Positions 45,250 through 58,671 of a DNA stretch of 64,000 nucleotides are shown piece by piece; the stretch's first letter is position 1, and the number at the start of each line of letters is the position of its first letter. Origin of the DNA: Sebastes aleutianus. Lineage: Eukaryota; Chordata; Actinopteri; Perciformes; Sebastidae. Position numbers and translations under genes: made by a program. The notes beneath the pieces are model-generated. The model saw only the letters and a program-made list of their open reading frames with translations. It searched no databases and was not told where the DNA came from. The stretch is taken from contig CAKAKS010000066.1 of the NCBI GenBank assembly GCA_916700875.1, forward strand, positions 31,908,490 through 31,972,489, given 5' to 3'.

Positions 45250-46330
45250 AAGTGGTGTACATCATCTAAAAGCTGGGAACCTGAAGATTAATTTGAGATG
45301 CAGCTCAACACTGTGTCAAGTTGTTCTAGTCATAAATCAGAAATAAACATTAATTAATTATTCAGTTAATTAAAATAAATTGTAAAAGTGTATAAGGGCT
45401 TAGAACATTATGATGGAAGTATTTGATGGCCATTCCCATGCTCTATTATGTGTCATAAATTGTTGCAGGAATTTTTGGGATGATACCATTTGTTACACAG
45501 ATTTGGTGCTAAATTGAACCATTTTTTATTCTAGAATTGATAAAAAATCATCAATATCCCTCCAAAATACCACATTTAAAACGCAAAGACCTTGAGGAAC
45601 ATCAAAGAAAAAGCCATGCTGCGATTTGGTATCAAGAACTTTTGCAGATTTCTGCGAGAATTGCATTTTTCGTCAATTGGATGGCGAGCACTTCTGCTCT
45701 GGAAACTGCTCAGAAACCCCCTTATTGTCAATCTATCTAGGAAACCCATCCATCCTCTAGTTTGTGGCTGTAGAGTTTCAACAGGTCATTTTATACAGTG
45801 AGGTCAAGTTTCAAAAAATGGTCTCAATACAATGAAGTGCCTACTATGGGGACTAACATCATCACACATGAATATAATTTGGCTCATTGAATCCAGAAGA
45901 GTCTCAGCTTTACAGTGATACCCAATTTATGCAATTCCGAAAATAACACATTTGTACCTCATGCAAAAAACTGCATGGTTTTGCCTCAAACTGCATGTGA
46001 TTATCATAAAGTGGGCATGTCTGTAAAGGGGAGACTCGTGGGTACCCATAGAACCCATTTTCATTTACATATCTTGAGGTCAGAGGTCAAGGGATCCCCT
46101 TGAAATTGGCCATGCCAGTTTTTCCTCACCAAAATTTAGCACAACTTTGTAGCGTTATTTAGCCTCCTTCACGATAAGCTAGTATGACATGGTTGGTACC
46201 GATGGATTCCTTAGGTTTTTTATAGTTTCATATGATGCCAGTATCTTCACTCTAGCTTGAGCCCGCTACAACCTCTGAAAGACAGAATAGTGGCCGGGTC
46301 CGCTGGCGGGCCATTGGAGTGTTAAGGGGT
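45250..46330 (-). mobile_element. 1.1-kb MITE-like element, inverted copy
   Basis: Matches 49932-51028 in reverse orientation over most of its length: for example TAAGGGCTTAGAACATTATGAT (45400) pairs with ATCATAATGTTCTAAGCCCTTA (50760), and GGTACCCATAGAACCC (46032) with the 50.2-kb counterpart. The TTAACCCC-type end is at about 46325. The other end is decayed. No coding region. Confidence 0.7.
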
Positions 46331-48500
46331 TAAAGTAGGAAAGTGACACATACTGGGCAATAGCCCAGCTATAACAGCCTTAATGTCAGTACAGAAACAA
46401 TATATAATTTTTTAACATACAGATACATTTTTTAGAAGAAACCTGGTGTGGTTTGCAGATTTAACAAACTCAATAATGAGCATGTTGGTCCATATATTAG
46501 TGTTTACTCCGGTCAGTGTGTATAGCAGATTTGCACCCAGTTGCCACAGGGTGCTGTGTAGGGAAGATGGTGAACTTTAATGACCATTTCATAACTTCTG
46601 TTATTCACATACTGTCAAAACCCTGCCTGTAGGGCCATGCTAACGTGAGAAATGGACATGCAATACCACGTTTTGAATTTTTTATATGAAATGAAATATA
46701 GAAGGTGTCTGTGGATGGTGTTGTGTGGGGTGCTGTGAAGTATAGAAGCAAAAGCTAAGCAAAACCAGAAAAAGGGGTTGCAGGTGCAGGAAAGCAACAG
46801 ATCCACACTGATCACTGGAGGCTTTTGAGCGCTGATGCCAGGTGCTCCAGATTTCACCAGCCAACTCACCCAAGGACCTTCACAATATGTATATGCACTA
46901 TGTAAACCTGTACTTAAATAAGGGGAATCATTGCTGCAAAACCTATTTTTTGATGAGCTCTATCTCAAAGATTTCAAGATTTGTGGCAAGGTGTTGCACT
47001 GCTCACATGTGGACCTGAGAATTTAGGCCATTCAGGCTCCTCATTGTCAGACAGAATGAGAATCACAGTGCAACAGTGAAGCCCCGCTGCCCTGGGTGGT
47101 TTTAGATCCAATGCCAAATTACATCAGAAGCTTGCAGAATGATTATATGTTTTTTTGATGCACGAGTCTACTTATTCAGTCTTGGTTATTACAGATTGAA
47201 TACTTACCTGCAGCCGTCATTAAATTGTAACAGTTTGTAGGATCTTTCCCTCCTTAAAGACTTTATCCTTTGCCTATGGTAGGCCTATAGGCGTAAATGA
47301 GTTCATATTTGCAAAGGTCTCCTCAGGTGCGTCGATGTCAGCACATCCTCACCCTCACAGAATACATTTCGGGCTCATTGGCAATCAGGAAGTAGCTCAT
47401 TTGGAACACAACATATTTGCAACTCAAACACAGAGCAGTCTCTGGACAGGACCAGAATTTCCACACCACCTGTTACTGTGCTGAAAACTGAAAAATGCTC
47501 CGTAACCGGGGGGAAAACAAGAGAACTTCCCATGAATGCTAATGTTAAAAAATCCTATTTCATCTGTTTCCTGCTTAAGTTATCACACGCTTTCCTGTAT
47601 GCTCACAAAATATAACAACTTTGTCTTGTCCTCTATTAATATTCAGTTTTTCCTGAGGCAAAAAAAAGCAAAAATTCACTACTATAATCACCAGTTAACA
47701 AGCCAATTAATGACCAACCAAACATAGCAAGCACATAACTGTTGTTATTGGAGAATTTTAAAAATATAGTTTTCTTTTCCCAGTGTATCTGAGCCCAGGT
47801 GGGGCCTGTCTCTTTGAAATTAATTTAGATTTTGGGACTAATTCTTGTATCAGCACTTGACGATCTTAAAGGTTGAAATGTAACTTTTCTAACAGACTTG
47901 ACAAGACCTAAGGTCAGCCTTAATCTCAAGAGCAGTTCATGCTCTGATGCACTAATTTATTAGGAAGCACAATGCCTGAGGAAGATGTCGTATTCCTAAC
48001 TGTCAGCCCTGCAGCATGTTGACAATTTGGATATAAATGTAGAAGCTGGTTACTGTCAGATCCTGCCTTTGTCTCAAGTCTGCAGGACCTGACTTGTCAT
48101 GGCACTATATCTGAATATGATTCCCTGCTTTGTCACTCTATCCCTGCATGCATTGGGCAAAAGGGGCTACTCATTAGACAGGTGGGTCACAAGTAGAATT
48201 GCAGATCAGTAGAGCTCCTGCAGCAATTAAACTAATAGTCATAGAGCAAGGTTATGGCTGAAATGCTACTAAAGCACCTGCTTCACCATACCTCCTCCCA
48301 GAAATGTGTCAGTCAGAAATCAATTTTATGTGCTTTTATGTAGTCATTACAAAAACATCCGTATACATTTTAATGTAGGATAATGAGGAACTTCTTCTAT
48401 ATTTCACTCAGCCTTCCTTTAAAATGAATCATTCAGCGATAATGGGAGAGATGGAGGAGTTGTATGCTGCCATTGGTGTTTTAGTTCTAAGTGATGTCCT
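46331..48500. other. putative arvcf intron segment
   Basis: No gene, RNA or bounded element recognised. Confidence 0.4.
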
Positions 48501-48504
48501 CATG

Positions 48505-48660
48505 GTACAGGAACATAGACTGTATGTAAAGATGCGACTGTCAAAAAAGCACCGGGGTTTCGTCTCTTTGCTTCTATACTCTTTGGCTTCACTTCTGGGG
48601 AGCTTTCGTGCCGTCCATCTTTATATACAGTCTATGTACAGGAACAAGACAATAGCCTAC
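48505..48660. repeat. short foldback repeat
   Basis: Ends ACATAGACTGTATGTAAAGATG and CATCTTTATATACAGTCTATGT are inverted repeats around about 100 bases that include TTTCGTCTCTTTGCTTCTAT. The same interior phrase recurs at 59400-59430. Confidence 0.7.
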
Positions 48661-49931
48661 ACAGTATCTGCTCCATGAGGGCAGCGGAAACTGACTGGCC
48701 CTGTGCTCTTACCTGTGAGAAATGTTTCCCTGACTGTATGTGAACCAAGTTGGTAAGAAAAATAACTTAGCAAGAAGGTTGTTTTATGTGTTGTGATGTA
48801 TAGAGGTCTTTGATTCTTCACAGTCCCGTGTTTTTGAAGGCTGACATAAAATATTTCTGTGTCAAAACAAGCCAGTAACTAATATTTTATATTGGTATTT
48901 ACATCAGAAGTCCTCATGGCGCTTGAAAACGGAGACTAGTAAACAGTAGAAAAAGTAGTCTTCGTGCATTAATTGGTTTTGCAACACACTGCAATAACAG
49001 TTGCAATACGCTGCAATAGACCATGAGAAAAACATCTAGGGATTGAGTATCCAGTAACAATGTTCCTAACAGAGATTCAGTCTATTCATGCTGGATCTTC
49101 AAGGCAGTGAGACCTACAGAGTGACAACTCAAGCATTTAGTATGTCCATTAAATTAAAGATTAATCCACTAAAATGTTTAAATGAACAAAACAAGGAATA
49201 AAATATACACTACCTCGCAGATTTTTCAGATAGTTTGTATTAGTCTTATTTCATATTGTCTGAACAACAAGGTTGGCTTACATTTGATGTAAATACACAC
49301 TGAAATATCCTCCCAGCTCTTTTGGCTGTTTTATTTATTTATTTATTTATTTTCAGCATTTGTTACTTGACCTAGCCAGCTATTTTAATCACATCACAAA
49401 GCTCACCAGCAGTAGCAACAGGGGAATGTTCTCCCGACTTCAGTTGTCAGGAGCCCTATTAATTGCACTTGTGTATTTTGTCTTTGTCATTATTTTTTTT
49501 TTAATTGGATGGAATACTTTATTCCATAAATTAAGGGTTTTAAAGCCTTAATTCCATGGCCCCACAGTCTTGCAGTATGCAGTTAAACAAGAACAGGGAT
49601 TAAGGGACTACAACTGCAAAGACAACTAACAACAAAAAGTTTGTATTTGGAGATTCAGATTTACATAATGTAAGTAAAGCACGCCAAATATGATGTTTCA
49701 TTATATTTTTCCAATCACAAAATAGAGATAAAAAAGGAATACTATTTTAGTTTATATGTTACTGCTAAACTCTGCTAAAACCCAAAAATTCTTTTTTCAC
49801 AAGACACATTTTGACTCATCAAAGCGCCTCTGTTCCAGTGAAGTTTATTAATTATATTGTGCATGTCAGTGAGTCAACACGCATAATAGTCAGAGCCTGG
49901 ACAGGTAAAGTTAAACTGAGTGCAGCCCTTG
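48661..49931. other. putative arvcf intron segment
   Basis: A (TTTA)n run lies at about 49332-49352. Otherwise nothing recognised. Confidence 0.4.
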
Positions 49932-51028
49932 TTAACCCCCTGAGACCCGTGATCCTTTCAGAGGCTGTAGCAGGTTCAGTTTAGAGGTAAAGCTACAGGT
50001 ATCATATTAAACTACAAAAACCTGAGGAATCCATTGGTACCAGGTACTAGCTTGTTGCAAGGGAGGCTAAATAACGCTCCAAAGTTAGGCTACATTTTGG
50101 CGAGGAAAAACTGGCATGGCGATTTTCAAAGGGGTCCCTTGACCTCTGACCTCAAGATATGTGAATAAAAATGGGTTCTATAGGTACCCACGAGCCTCCC
50201 CTTTACAGACATGCCCACTTTATGAAAATCACATGCAGTTTGGGGCAAAAACCATGCAGTGTTTTGAATGCAGTATAAATGTGTTATTTTCGCCTAAACG
50301 AAAATGGTGTATTTGAATATTTCTGCATACTGTGGTCCCTAAACAGTCTTGGAATTGCATAAAATTGGGCATTACTGTAAAGCTGAGACTCTTGTGGTTC
50401 CAATGAGCCCAATTGTGTTCATGTGTGATGATGTTAGTCCCCATAGTAGCCATTTCATTGTAGTGAGACCATTTTGAAACTTGACCTCATTGTATAAAAT
50501 GACCTGTTGTGACCTCTAGTATAATCACAGCCTCGTGAAACTTTACAACCACAAACTAGAGACCTAGAGCATTCAGAGGATGGATGGATTTCCTAGGTAC
50601 AATAAGGGGGTTTCTGAGCAGTTCCCCAGAACAAAAGTGCTCACCATCCAGTCACTGAAAAATGCAATTCTTGCAGAAATCTGCAAATGTCAACTCAAAA
50701 ATTGCTGCAACAACTTATGAGACATAATAGAGCATGGGAATGGTCATGATATACTTCCATCATAATGTTCTAAGCCCTTATACACTTTTGCAATGTATTT
50801 GAATTAATTAATTAATTTATTCATGTTTATTTCTGATTTATGACTAGAACAACTTGACACACAGTGCTGAGCTGCATCTCGAATTAATCTTCAAGTTCCC
50901 CACTTTCAGATGATGTACACCACTTCTATGTGACATATAATGCTGACCTGCTATCTCCCTCCCTCTTTTATAGGGGGGTACCTCCTTGTACCCCCCTAAA
51001 AATGGTCTATTGTGGGTCTCAGAGAGTT
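49932..51028 (+). mobile_element. TTAACCCCCTGAGACCC-ended MITE
   Basis: Ends TTAACCCCCTGAGACCCG and GTGGGTCTCAGAGAGTTAA are inverted, with TTAA at the edges. The left interior, from CCTGAGGAATCCATTGGTACC to ACATGCAGTTTGGGGC, is the same core as in the TAGGGCTGTCAA family (30840-31562). The right interior is unique to this family. No transposase. An inverted copy lies at 45250-46330. Confidence 0.78.
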
Positions 51029-52610
51029 AATATCATTGAGCTTTTCCTGTTATGACCTGTCAAAATGTGTTTCTGTTTCTAGAAGTCCTTACAATGAATT
51101 ACTTTCCACTCCTTATTAAGAGACAACATGGATAGATCGCTGTATGTCTTTTTATTTGAGAATTTCAGTTAAAGACCCAGCTGCCAATACACACACCACC
51201 CACCTTAACTAGTGTAACTTGTATCTTTTACAGGACTTGCTACCCCCCACACAGTGTAAGCTACTGTATAGTACTCCACTCTTGGTTTTGGCCATGTGCC
51301 TTTCTGCACTAACAATAGAGAAGAAATGACCTATTGAAATTACCCTTTGCATATGAACATAAATATCTTACCGGTTACGCTCTACATTGAGAGCCAGTGT
51401 TATGTTATTAATCATATTAGCCTCATACCTACCTCATTATAGTTTCATGTTCAGTGTAGCATTTCATTACAGAGCGTGCATGGGAATTATAGAGCAGCAG
51501 CAGTATTGCATAGAAATTGTATTGATGAAATGATATGCTTAATGCATAAAGTGGAAATCATGTTCCAAATGTATGCAGTATTTCTTCTTGAATCACATAG
51601 AGTGGTAATTATCAGAAAAAAACTATCATAGTACAAATTCATTATTTCTTGTTCCGGTGTATTTACTGCATGTGGAGACAGAAATGATTGTGATTCAGAG
51701 CTCTTCTGCTGTGTTATATCATGCACGAGCTGTGTTTTGTGGCTTTTGTGAGCTGACTGAAGCGGTCTGTGATAGAAAGTGGTAAGGGGAAGAGCCAGTC
51801 CCGACCCAGAGTGAATGGTCCTTTGTGGGACAGACACCTGCAGAGCTCTTCCTCCTGCTCCTGATGTGATTAACATGCACCTCCAACCTCCTTGGCCTTC
51901 CCACTCCCCCCCAGTCCCTCGGACACCCATCCTGGCACTGCTCTGTTGTCTTGGCACCTGTTCTACATCGCCTATCCTGCAAAGGCTATAACTCATGTCT
52001 TTGTCTGGGCCGGGGCAAACACAGCGTGACTACAGAACTGTGTTAGAATTGTATCGATTACCACTGTCAAGGGGTTAGATTTAGAAGTTTTGTAAAAGGT
52101 AGACAGTGTGGCTTTGTTCTAGCAGGGGATTTTTGCAATGATGTGTGCAAAATACCTGTATGTTTTTAATGTCAGTTTTAAAAGGTATTTGCTTTTTCTG
52201 GTGAGCCAGTGGAAAGACAGCAGTGTCCCAAGGCATGAGTTGGATCACTTATTTTTCTGCCACAAAAGTTTAAAAGCTGAGAAGCCTGTAGTTTTATGGT
52301 TGATTGAACTCCTTTCAGCTCAGACTGACAAAGTTAACAATAGGCTACTGTAACTTCTGTCTAAAAATGGTATAGGTAAAATATATATCCAATCCAGTCT
52401 GTATACACAGAAAGCCAAATATTTGAGTGTTGAAATGTAACATCATCTTCAATCTTTTAGATTTTTATAAGCTAACATTAGCATTTTAACATTAGCCAGG
52501 TGTGAAAAAATAGAATAACCTAACATTAAATGAATAGGCAGCTAACATCCTGTTAAAGATTTGCTTGTTGTACATGGTGATATTGTGTTTGTCACCAAAC
52601 TTATAGTAGC
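51029..52610. other. putative arvcf intron segment
   Basis: Contains a 169-codon minus frame (51487-51996) without recognisable domains. No gene is called. Confidence 0.4.
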
Positions 52611-52614
52611 ATTA

Positions 52615-52940
52615 TCTTATTAGGGTTCAAGCCCCGAAGGTGGCATGGTGGATTGTCAGTACTAAATTATCTCTAAACTAGATTAAAGGGAAACATTAAA
52701 GGGGCAGTGAGCTCAATTTACTGTATTGATGATTGCTACCAAATTTTCTGTGGATCATTATTGGACCACGGTCATCAAAAGTTGCATAAAGCTTGTTGAT
52801 ATCTTATTGCATTTCGAAGATAATAAGTCAACAACCATTTGGCCCATCATCTCAAAACTTGCAAGCTATGTCCACAAGAGTGCCTTGAGCAAAAAAGGCT
52901 TGAACCCGCGAACAGCCGCTTGCGGCTGTAATTATATTTT
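52615..52940. repeat. GGGTTCAAGCCCCGAAGG...CCGCTTGCGGCTG repeat
   Basis: Begins AGGGTTCAAGCCCCGAAGG and ends AACAGCCGCTTGCGGCTGTA. Related in start and interior style (TTGGACCACGGTCATCAAAA, TTTCGAAGATAATAAG) to the larger unit at 55500-56480. Both resemble a widespread teleost repeat. Confidence 0.5.
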
Positions 52941-54841
52941 AATGTTTGTGTTTTATGTGTAGGCACACATAATTCACTAAAAACAAACACTGATATTGAC
53001 ACCATGGGAGGTTTTTGTTTCTAGTTTTATTTCAGAGAATATATTAGCATCTGTTTCACATGGTTTTACAGGACTAAGATAAATGTTAGTTTCTCTAGCA
53101 GGCTAACATCACCTAAACTTTACCTAATACCACCAGGTTGTATTTATTCAGGTAATTTAGCATAGTATTTCTTTTACATCTAACACACTATAAGAAAGAA
53201 TACTTTGCTGGTTTTGTGTGACAAACAACGTTATGGTGACGCTACTTAGAGTCATGTGTTGAGAAACCCTTTGTTAGCTAACCTAGGCTGACCATATTTT
53301 CAAACCCCCAAACCGGGACACTTAAGTGTACCGCACGCGCGCACAGGCATGCGCAAATATGCACGCACCATAGGCGTTTTCATCAGGATGGCTAACTTGG
53401 TGCACCTGTGGCGCATTTGAGCAATGAGTGGGATCAGAAAGAAGGCTTTATTATAGGAGGGTGCATTAGAGGCTGTGTCAATCATGACACATTCACTACT
53501 TTCATCCACTTTAATCACAGGGCTATCCCCGTCATGACGCACTGACAGTTTGGGAGTCCTTTAGAGAGTTTCCCTCAGAGGAAACGTATTGTTGTCTGGG
53601 CCTACCTACATTATTTTTCAACTTGTTTTGTCTCAGGCTATTATAATTAAAATTGTGGAGCTCAGACGTTTTGGCCAGGATGGCGACACCGGGTGAAATA
53701 TAGCAAATATGAAATATGCTCTGAATTTTGAATTTAGCACCTTTAACATTTTCTAGTTTTCTTTTCATTTTATCAGAAATACAATAAATGCTAAGTTGTG
53801 AATTAAGTAGCCGTGTTTTTGGGCCACACTGTTTTACCAAACATTGAATGAAGCCCTGTTCTTCTCAACTCCAGCCCATAATGTAGTGCTCTGATCTATT
53901 TGTTCCGTCTGCTTTTTTTCATAACTGTAGCCTATTTCTTTTTATTTGAACTGAAAATTCAAAATATTAATTTCCCTGCTGAGTGAGTTTTGGTACAGCT
54001 GGGATATTCATTGTTATAATATTTATATCAAAGTGTGTCTAGTATTTGAGTTGTAATGTGCAATGTGATATTGCCTACATGTATTTCCTGCCTTTAAAGA
54101 TTACATTACAGTTCAGTGATCCCTTTGTCAGTTGCAGCTGAGAGTAATGAAGAGCGAATGCTTTTACCTGCATGGCCTGTATATCACCATTACCAGTGGT
54201 ATTTCTAAGCAATCTACTGTATCACAATTGCATATTATGATAGTATTAACAATCCTCAAAATGTCACTACAGTATCATTATTGGATTGACTTGGTCAATA
54301 CAAACAAACCACCAATTTATAATTCAAAATGCATGTTTATTAAGGTTAGTAATGTACATTAACAAGAATTCTTCATTTCTCCCATCACAACTTTGTTTAC
54401 CCCAGTGGAGATATTTTCAGTCTACAGTCGTATTATGACTCATATTCTCAGTAGGTTTCATTTTTTTCTCAGTCTGATGCTGTGTTGTGTCCTTAAATGC
54501 TGGGGTCAGTGCAGGCAGCTCTCTGCTGCCAGACACACGACAAAGCTTGTGTCAAAATTGGTTTTAAATCAGATTTTCGTGGCATCATCTCCCTACCCAA
54601 TTGTCGGGACCTCGGGCTGCGTTGTTATTAGACTATCAGCTGGCCTGAGCTTTGTAACATGCTGACTCGCTGATAATCCATTCCCCTTTCTTGCACCCTC
54701 TCTGTGTCGTAGGCTCTGCATCAACATAGAGCGCTGATTGAATTCCTCTCCTGAGTATCCCTGAATCCTGCCCCCCACCCTCTTCCGCTCCCTCAGGTGA
54801 TTGATATAGCTGTATACAGTACCTTTATTTTCCCTCTGCAA

Positions 54842-54842
<1 letters not shown>
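52941..54842. other. putative arvcf intron segment
   Basis: A CpG-bearing patch with CGCACGCGCGCACAGGC lies at about 53331. No gene recognised. Confidence 0.4.

Positions 54843-54844
<2 letters not shown>

Positions 54845-54892
<48 letters not shown>
54845..54892. repeat. (CA)n microsatellite
   Basis: About 24 uninterrupted CA units. It generates the poly-Cys-Val frame on the minus strand. Confidence 0.95.
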
Positions 54893-55504
54893 ACCTGTAC
54901 TGAATATTCTCACTGAGTGTATGGTAATGTGGCGTTTATCTAATGGCACAGAACAGTGAATATCTGCTCATCTGTCCGTCTGTCCATACTCTGCGCCCCC
55001 CCTCCTCCTCCACTCAGACCCAGACTTGGGTCTTGAGGATTAACCCCGCCCTCTACATTCTGGCCTGCCTTGATTATGTCCAGGGATAAGAGCTGCTTAA
55101 TTGTAATCACTGGAGCTGTCCTGTGCAGTGTAAACACAGAAGCACGGATCAGCCCAGGCCACACACTGGGGATGGATATACAGTAGAACATGGAATAAAC
55201 AACATTTCCCTACCTTCTAGAAAACTCCAAGATGACAGCATTTTCTCACTAATTGATTACCTCTGTACAGGAGGTTATGTTTATGTTTTGTTGTCAGTTC
55301 GCAGGAAACTACTTAATGAAATTCATAAAAGAAAAACAACGACGTGGCATATATCTATCCGTGGCATGGCCTATGTTATATAGAGTGGCATAGTTTTTAA
55401 ATGTATTTAGCAATTACAACCAAAGTTAGATGACATCAACTCCAAGTGTTCCTGCAAAATAATTATAGCCTTTTATAAAGCTGATGTGGCAGCAACATGA
55501 GAAA

Positions 55505-56480
55505 TTTAATTAACAACATAGCTGCAAGCGGGAATTCGGGGTTCAAGCCAACACAGACCGGGTCTAGACATGTGATAATGACACCTGCAGTAAAGATAAC
55601 CAACAGGTTTTATGACTATCGGAAAGACGATGATTCATTTACGATCAAATGTGTTGCATTTGTAGCGCCCCCCTGGTGATCGATTTGAATGAAACTTTCA
55701 GGGTATGTTTCAGGTACTTATGTGGACATATCCTGCAAGTTTCGTGGCCCAACAGTTGTGGAGTTAGGTCTATTGATGTGCTGAGCCACGCCCTTTTGAC
55801 TTTCATTTGTGATTATCTTCAAAATGCATGACATATCAACAAGCTTTTGATAAGCTTAGTCCAATAATGATCAACACAAAATTTGGTATCGAAAAAATCT
55901 AAATGGCATAAAATCTGTGAAGGTGAACTTTAGTGACTCTTGAGGCTTTTTTGTAGAGCACATTGAGCTGGACGTGTTCGTCAAATTTCAAGTCAATCAG
56001 ACTTACGGTGTGATGGGGCTGGCCTTTAAAAGTTTTCACTTTTTTGGCTGTCGATTATTGCGCCACCATCAGGCCAATTGGGATCATATTTTATGTGGAG
56101 GACATTATTTCCAGTTATGGTACCAAGTTTCATGTCTGTAGCTTGCTCCAGCTGACAGCAAATTGAGCAATGATGGGCATGACTCACTTGAAATTTTTGA
56201 AATTCAAATTCGTCATTATCTATTATATCTCTGGATTTCGACCGTGTACAGAAAAGCTTTAACAAGCTCAAAAAAATGTAGATTTACTGGTGCCACACTT
56301 TGGTCAATTGATATCTCAATGACTGAAAATAACGTAGACCGTTTTGACATATTGAACTATTTCATAGTTGCGAATCTTAAGAATACTGATTTGCCTGCAG
56401 CCTTTCTCGACGATCGTCTGTGGCTTTGTTCCTATTTGACGTTTGCACTGGAGCTTGAAAGTGTGAAATGAAGTTGGCAC
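55505..56480. repeat. CATAGCTGCAAGCGGGAATTC-type dispersed repeat
   Basis: ACATAGCTGCAAGCGGGAATT and GGGTTCAAGCC at the left. Interior motifs include TTTGTAGCGCCCCCCTGGTG, TTCGTGGCCCAACAGTTGTG and TTGCGCCACCATCAGGCC. This is a familiar teleost repeat related to 52615-52940. The right boundary is approximate. Confidence 0.55.
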
Positions 56481-57469
56481 ATCATTAGATGGTTCAAGGG
56501 GGGATAAGGCACCTGAACAGTAGCTGTAATTTGTTTGCTTTAGAAGATAATTGATTCACTAAGAAAGGCAGGGTGGACTTGATGAGATAGTACAACACTT
56601 AACTATTTCTCTGCAGTGTCTGTGGTGAGAATTTCCTTTAAACTGGGGTCAGCACGCCGAGGTCTTTGCCTTCCTCCACCATCTGGCAAACAGTGCACTG
56701 AAGTCTTATGCATGTCCTTTGGGTGGTGAGCCCCCATGGCGAGGATCCCTCATTGTTTTTCCCTATTCCGGTCGAGGTGACCCTTTCCGTTTACGGCTAA
56801 TTCATAACGTTTTTAAAATCACTCTTGGTCAAGTGCAGTCTTTACTGGACTTTTTTGTCAAAGCTGTATTTTGGGATTTTCATGGCTAGAATCTCTACGC
56901 TCAGCCGTAAAGTGGAGAGCATCCATTTTGGTGACCTCAGGATTGCATCTCTGCTTTTTTCCCTTATGGCTTCTTTGTACTCAGATAAGGAGCAAAAAGC
57001 GAATCATGGGTAGATGGTCTGCAGTGAGATGCAGTGTGGGAAAAACCTGTCCTCTTGAACTTTCTACTGAGTGCAGACCCAGCCCCCTGGAGAGTACAGC
57101 TTGATGTCTGTTCCACTGAAAAGGACATCTTTATGCCAGAAACCCACCCAATGAAGATTTTCAGAGGAACAAGTAAATTGAGAAAACTCTCATGTTAAAG
57201 GCAGTGCAGCGGAACAGGTTGGCCATCTGGCATTTTAGTCGTGTCAGAGCTGAGGTCAAATCCCAGGCGACCTGTCCTTGGTGCACTACACCATCAGAGC
57301 CAATTACTGCCCTCTTAGAATCCCCCTCGCATGCACTTTGTCCCATTTCTCCTCCACAGTGTTAGGATTTTAATACTTGGAGATGGTTAAACTGACTAGT
57401 TCAGTTGCTGTGATATCATGTATGAATTCTGTTTTTAATTTGTGTTATCAAACACTTTATATAACAGTT
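56481..57469. other. putative arvcf intron segment
   Basis: No gene or defined element recognised. Confidence 0.4.
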
Positions 57470-57955
57470 TGGGAAATACACTTATTCGCTTTCTTGGCCA
57501 GAGTTAGATGAGAAAATTGATATCACTCTCCACATGTCTGTGTGGTAAATATGAAGCTATACAGCCAGCCAGGACACAGTTAGCTTAGCACAAAGACTGG
57601 AAATGGGGAAACAGCAAGCATGGCTCTGTCCAAAGGTAAAAAGACATGCCTATCAGCACCTCTCAAGCTCACTAATTAAAACTTTATTTCTTGTTGAATT
57701 TGTACAAAAACCAAAGTGGAAAAACAAGTTGTAGTTTTATGGGGGATTATGTGCTGCTGGACTTCTTGGCCAGGACTATTTCTTGGAGTCAACTAATTTT
57801 GACACTTATGAAACTAAGCTTAGCTAACCATCTCCTGGCTCCAGTTTCATATTCCTGTATAACGGAAACCTAGTGGTATCGATATTCTCATCTGACCAAC
57901 TAACTAACTAACTAACTAACTGGAGAGAAAAGCGAATAAGCTTTATGTAATTTAT
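57470..57955. mobile_element. repeat with CACTTATTCGCTTTCTT ends
   Basis: The left ACACTTATTCGCTTTCTTGGC and right GAAAAGCGAATAAGCTTTATG are partly inverted. The interior has GACACAGTTAGCTTAGCACA and AAGACTGGAAATGGGGAAAC, motifs of a very common teleost DNA repeat. An (AACT)n run at 57898-57920 lies inside. A fragment in the opposite sense is at 59590-59755 (TTTATGCTAAGCTAAGCTAAC). Confidence 0.6.
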
Positions 57956-58671
57956 TTAATGAGCAAAACCCCACAAAATGATTTGCCATAATCAGCAATT
58001 CCACACTAATCTAATTTAGATGAGAAGTAGAAGGCCCCCTGAATTTCTCCTTTGGTTAATTTTTTTTGTGCTTTTAAGATGAACATTACGAATGTTGTTG
58101 TCGCTGGCAAAATGAACAGGCGCACAGCCCACTGACAGCATGGGATTCCTGAAACTGGACTTGAAAGGACACACAGAGAAACAGCCAATAGCAGTTTTAG
58201 TCTAGAGAGAGAGAAAAAAAAAATCTTTCTGGGCTTAAATGTATGCAGATATGTGTGAATCTCATTAGAGATTTAGATACTGAAGTTCTCTCCTCTGCCT
58301 GCATTGATGTTTGCTCTCCTGCTGCGCTGAGCTAAACTATTTAGTTTTCCTGAGCGTTCACAGGAAGGTGAGAGAGAATACCTCAATCAATTTGGGTGAA
58401 TTTCACTGAAAAATCATAGCGCAATTCCAGCTTTGAGGGAATAATGAGATCCATGTTACATCATTTTTGAAATACTCGGTGAGTAGCCTAATGCCTTACT
58501 TTTAATGAGCTACTCTGTGAAAGAAAAACAAAGTGTGAAGACTACACGTTGTGGTTTTGGACAGGTTGTGTACTGGACTACTTCTTGGCCGGCAGCAGTG
58601 ACTTCCTTCCTCTTTGGTTGCCTGGCAACCTCACAGTGATAACTAGACGTCAGGAAGTCATGGCACCATTA
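57956..58671. other. putative arvcf intron segment
   Basis: No gene recognised. Confidence 0.4.

Noticed and set aside
51487..51996. 169-codon minus-strand open frame
   Set aside because: No domain, low-complexity composition and no plausible splice or promoter context. Length alone is not unusual across 64 kb.
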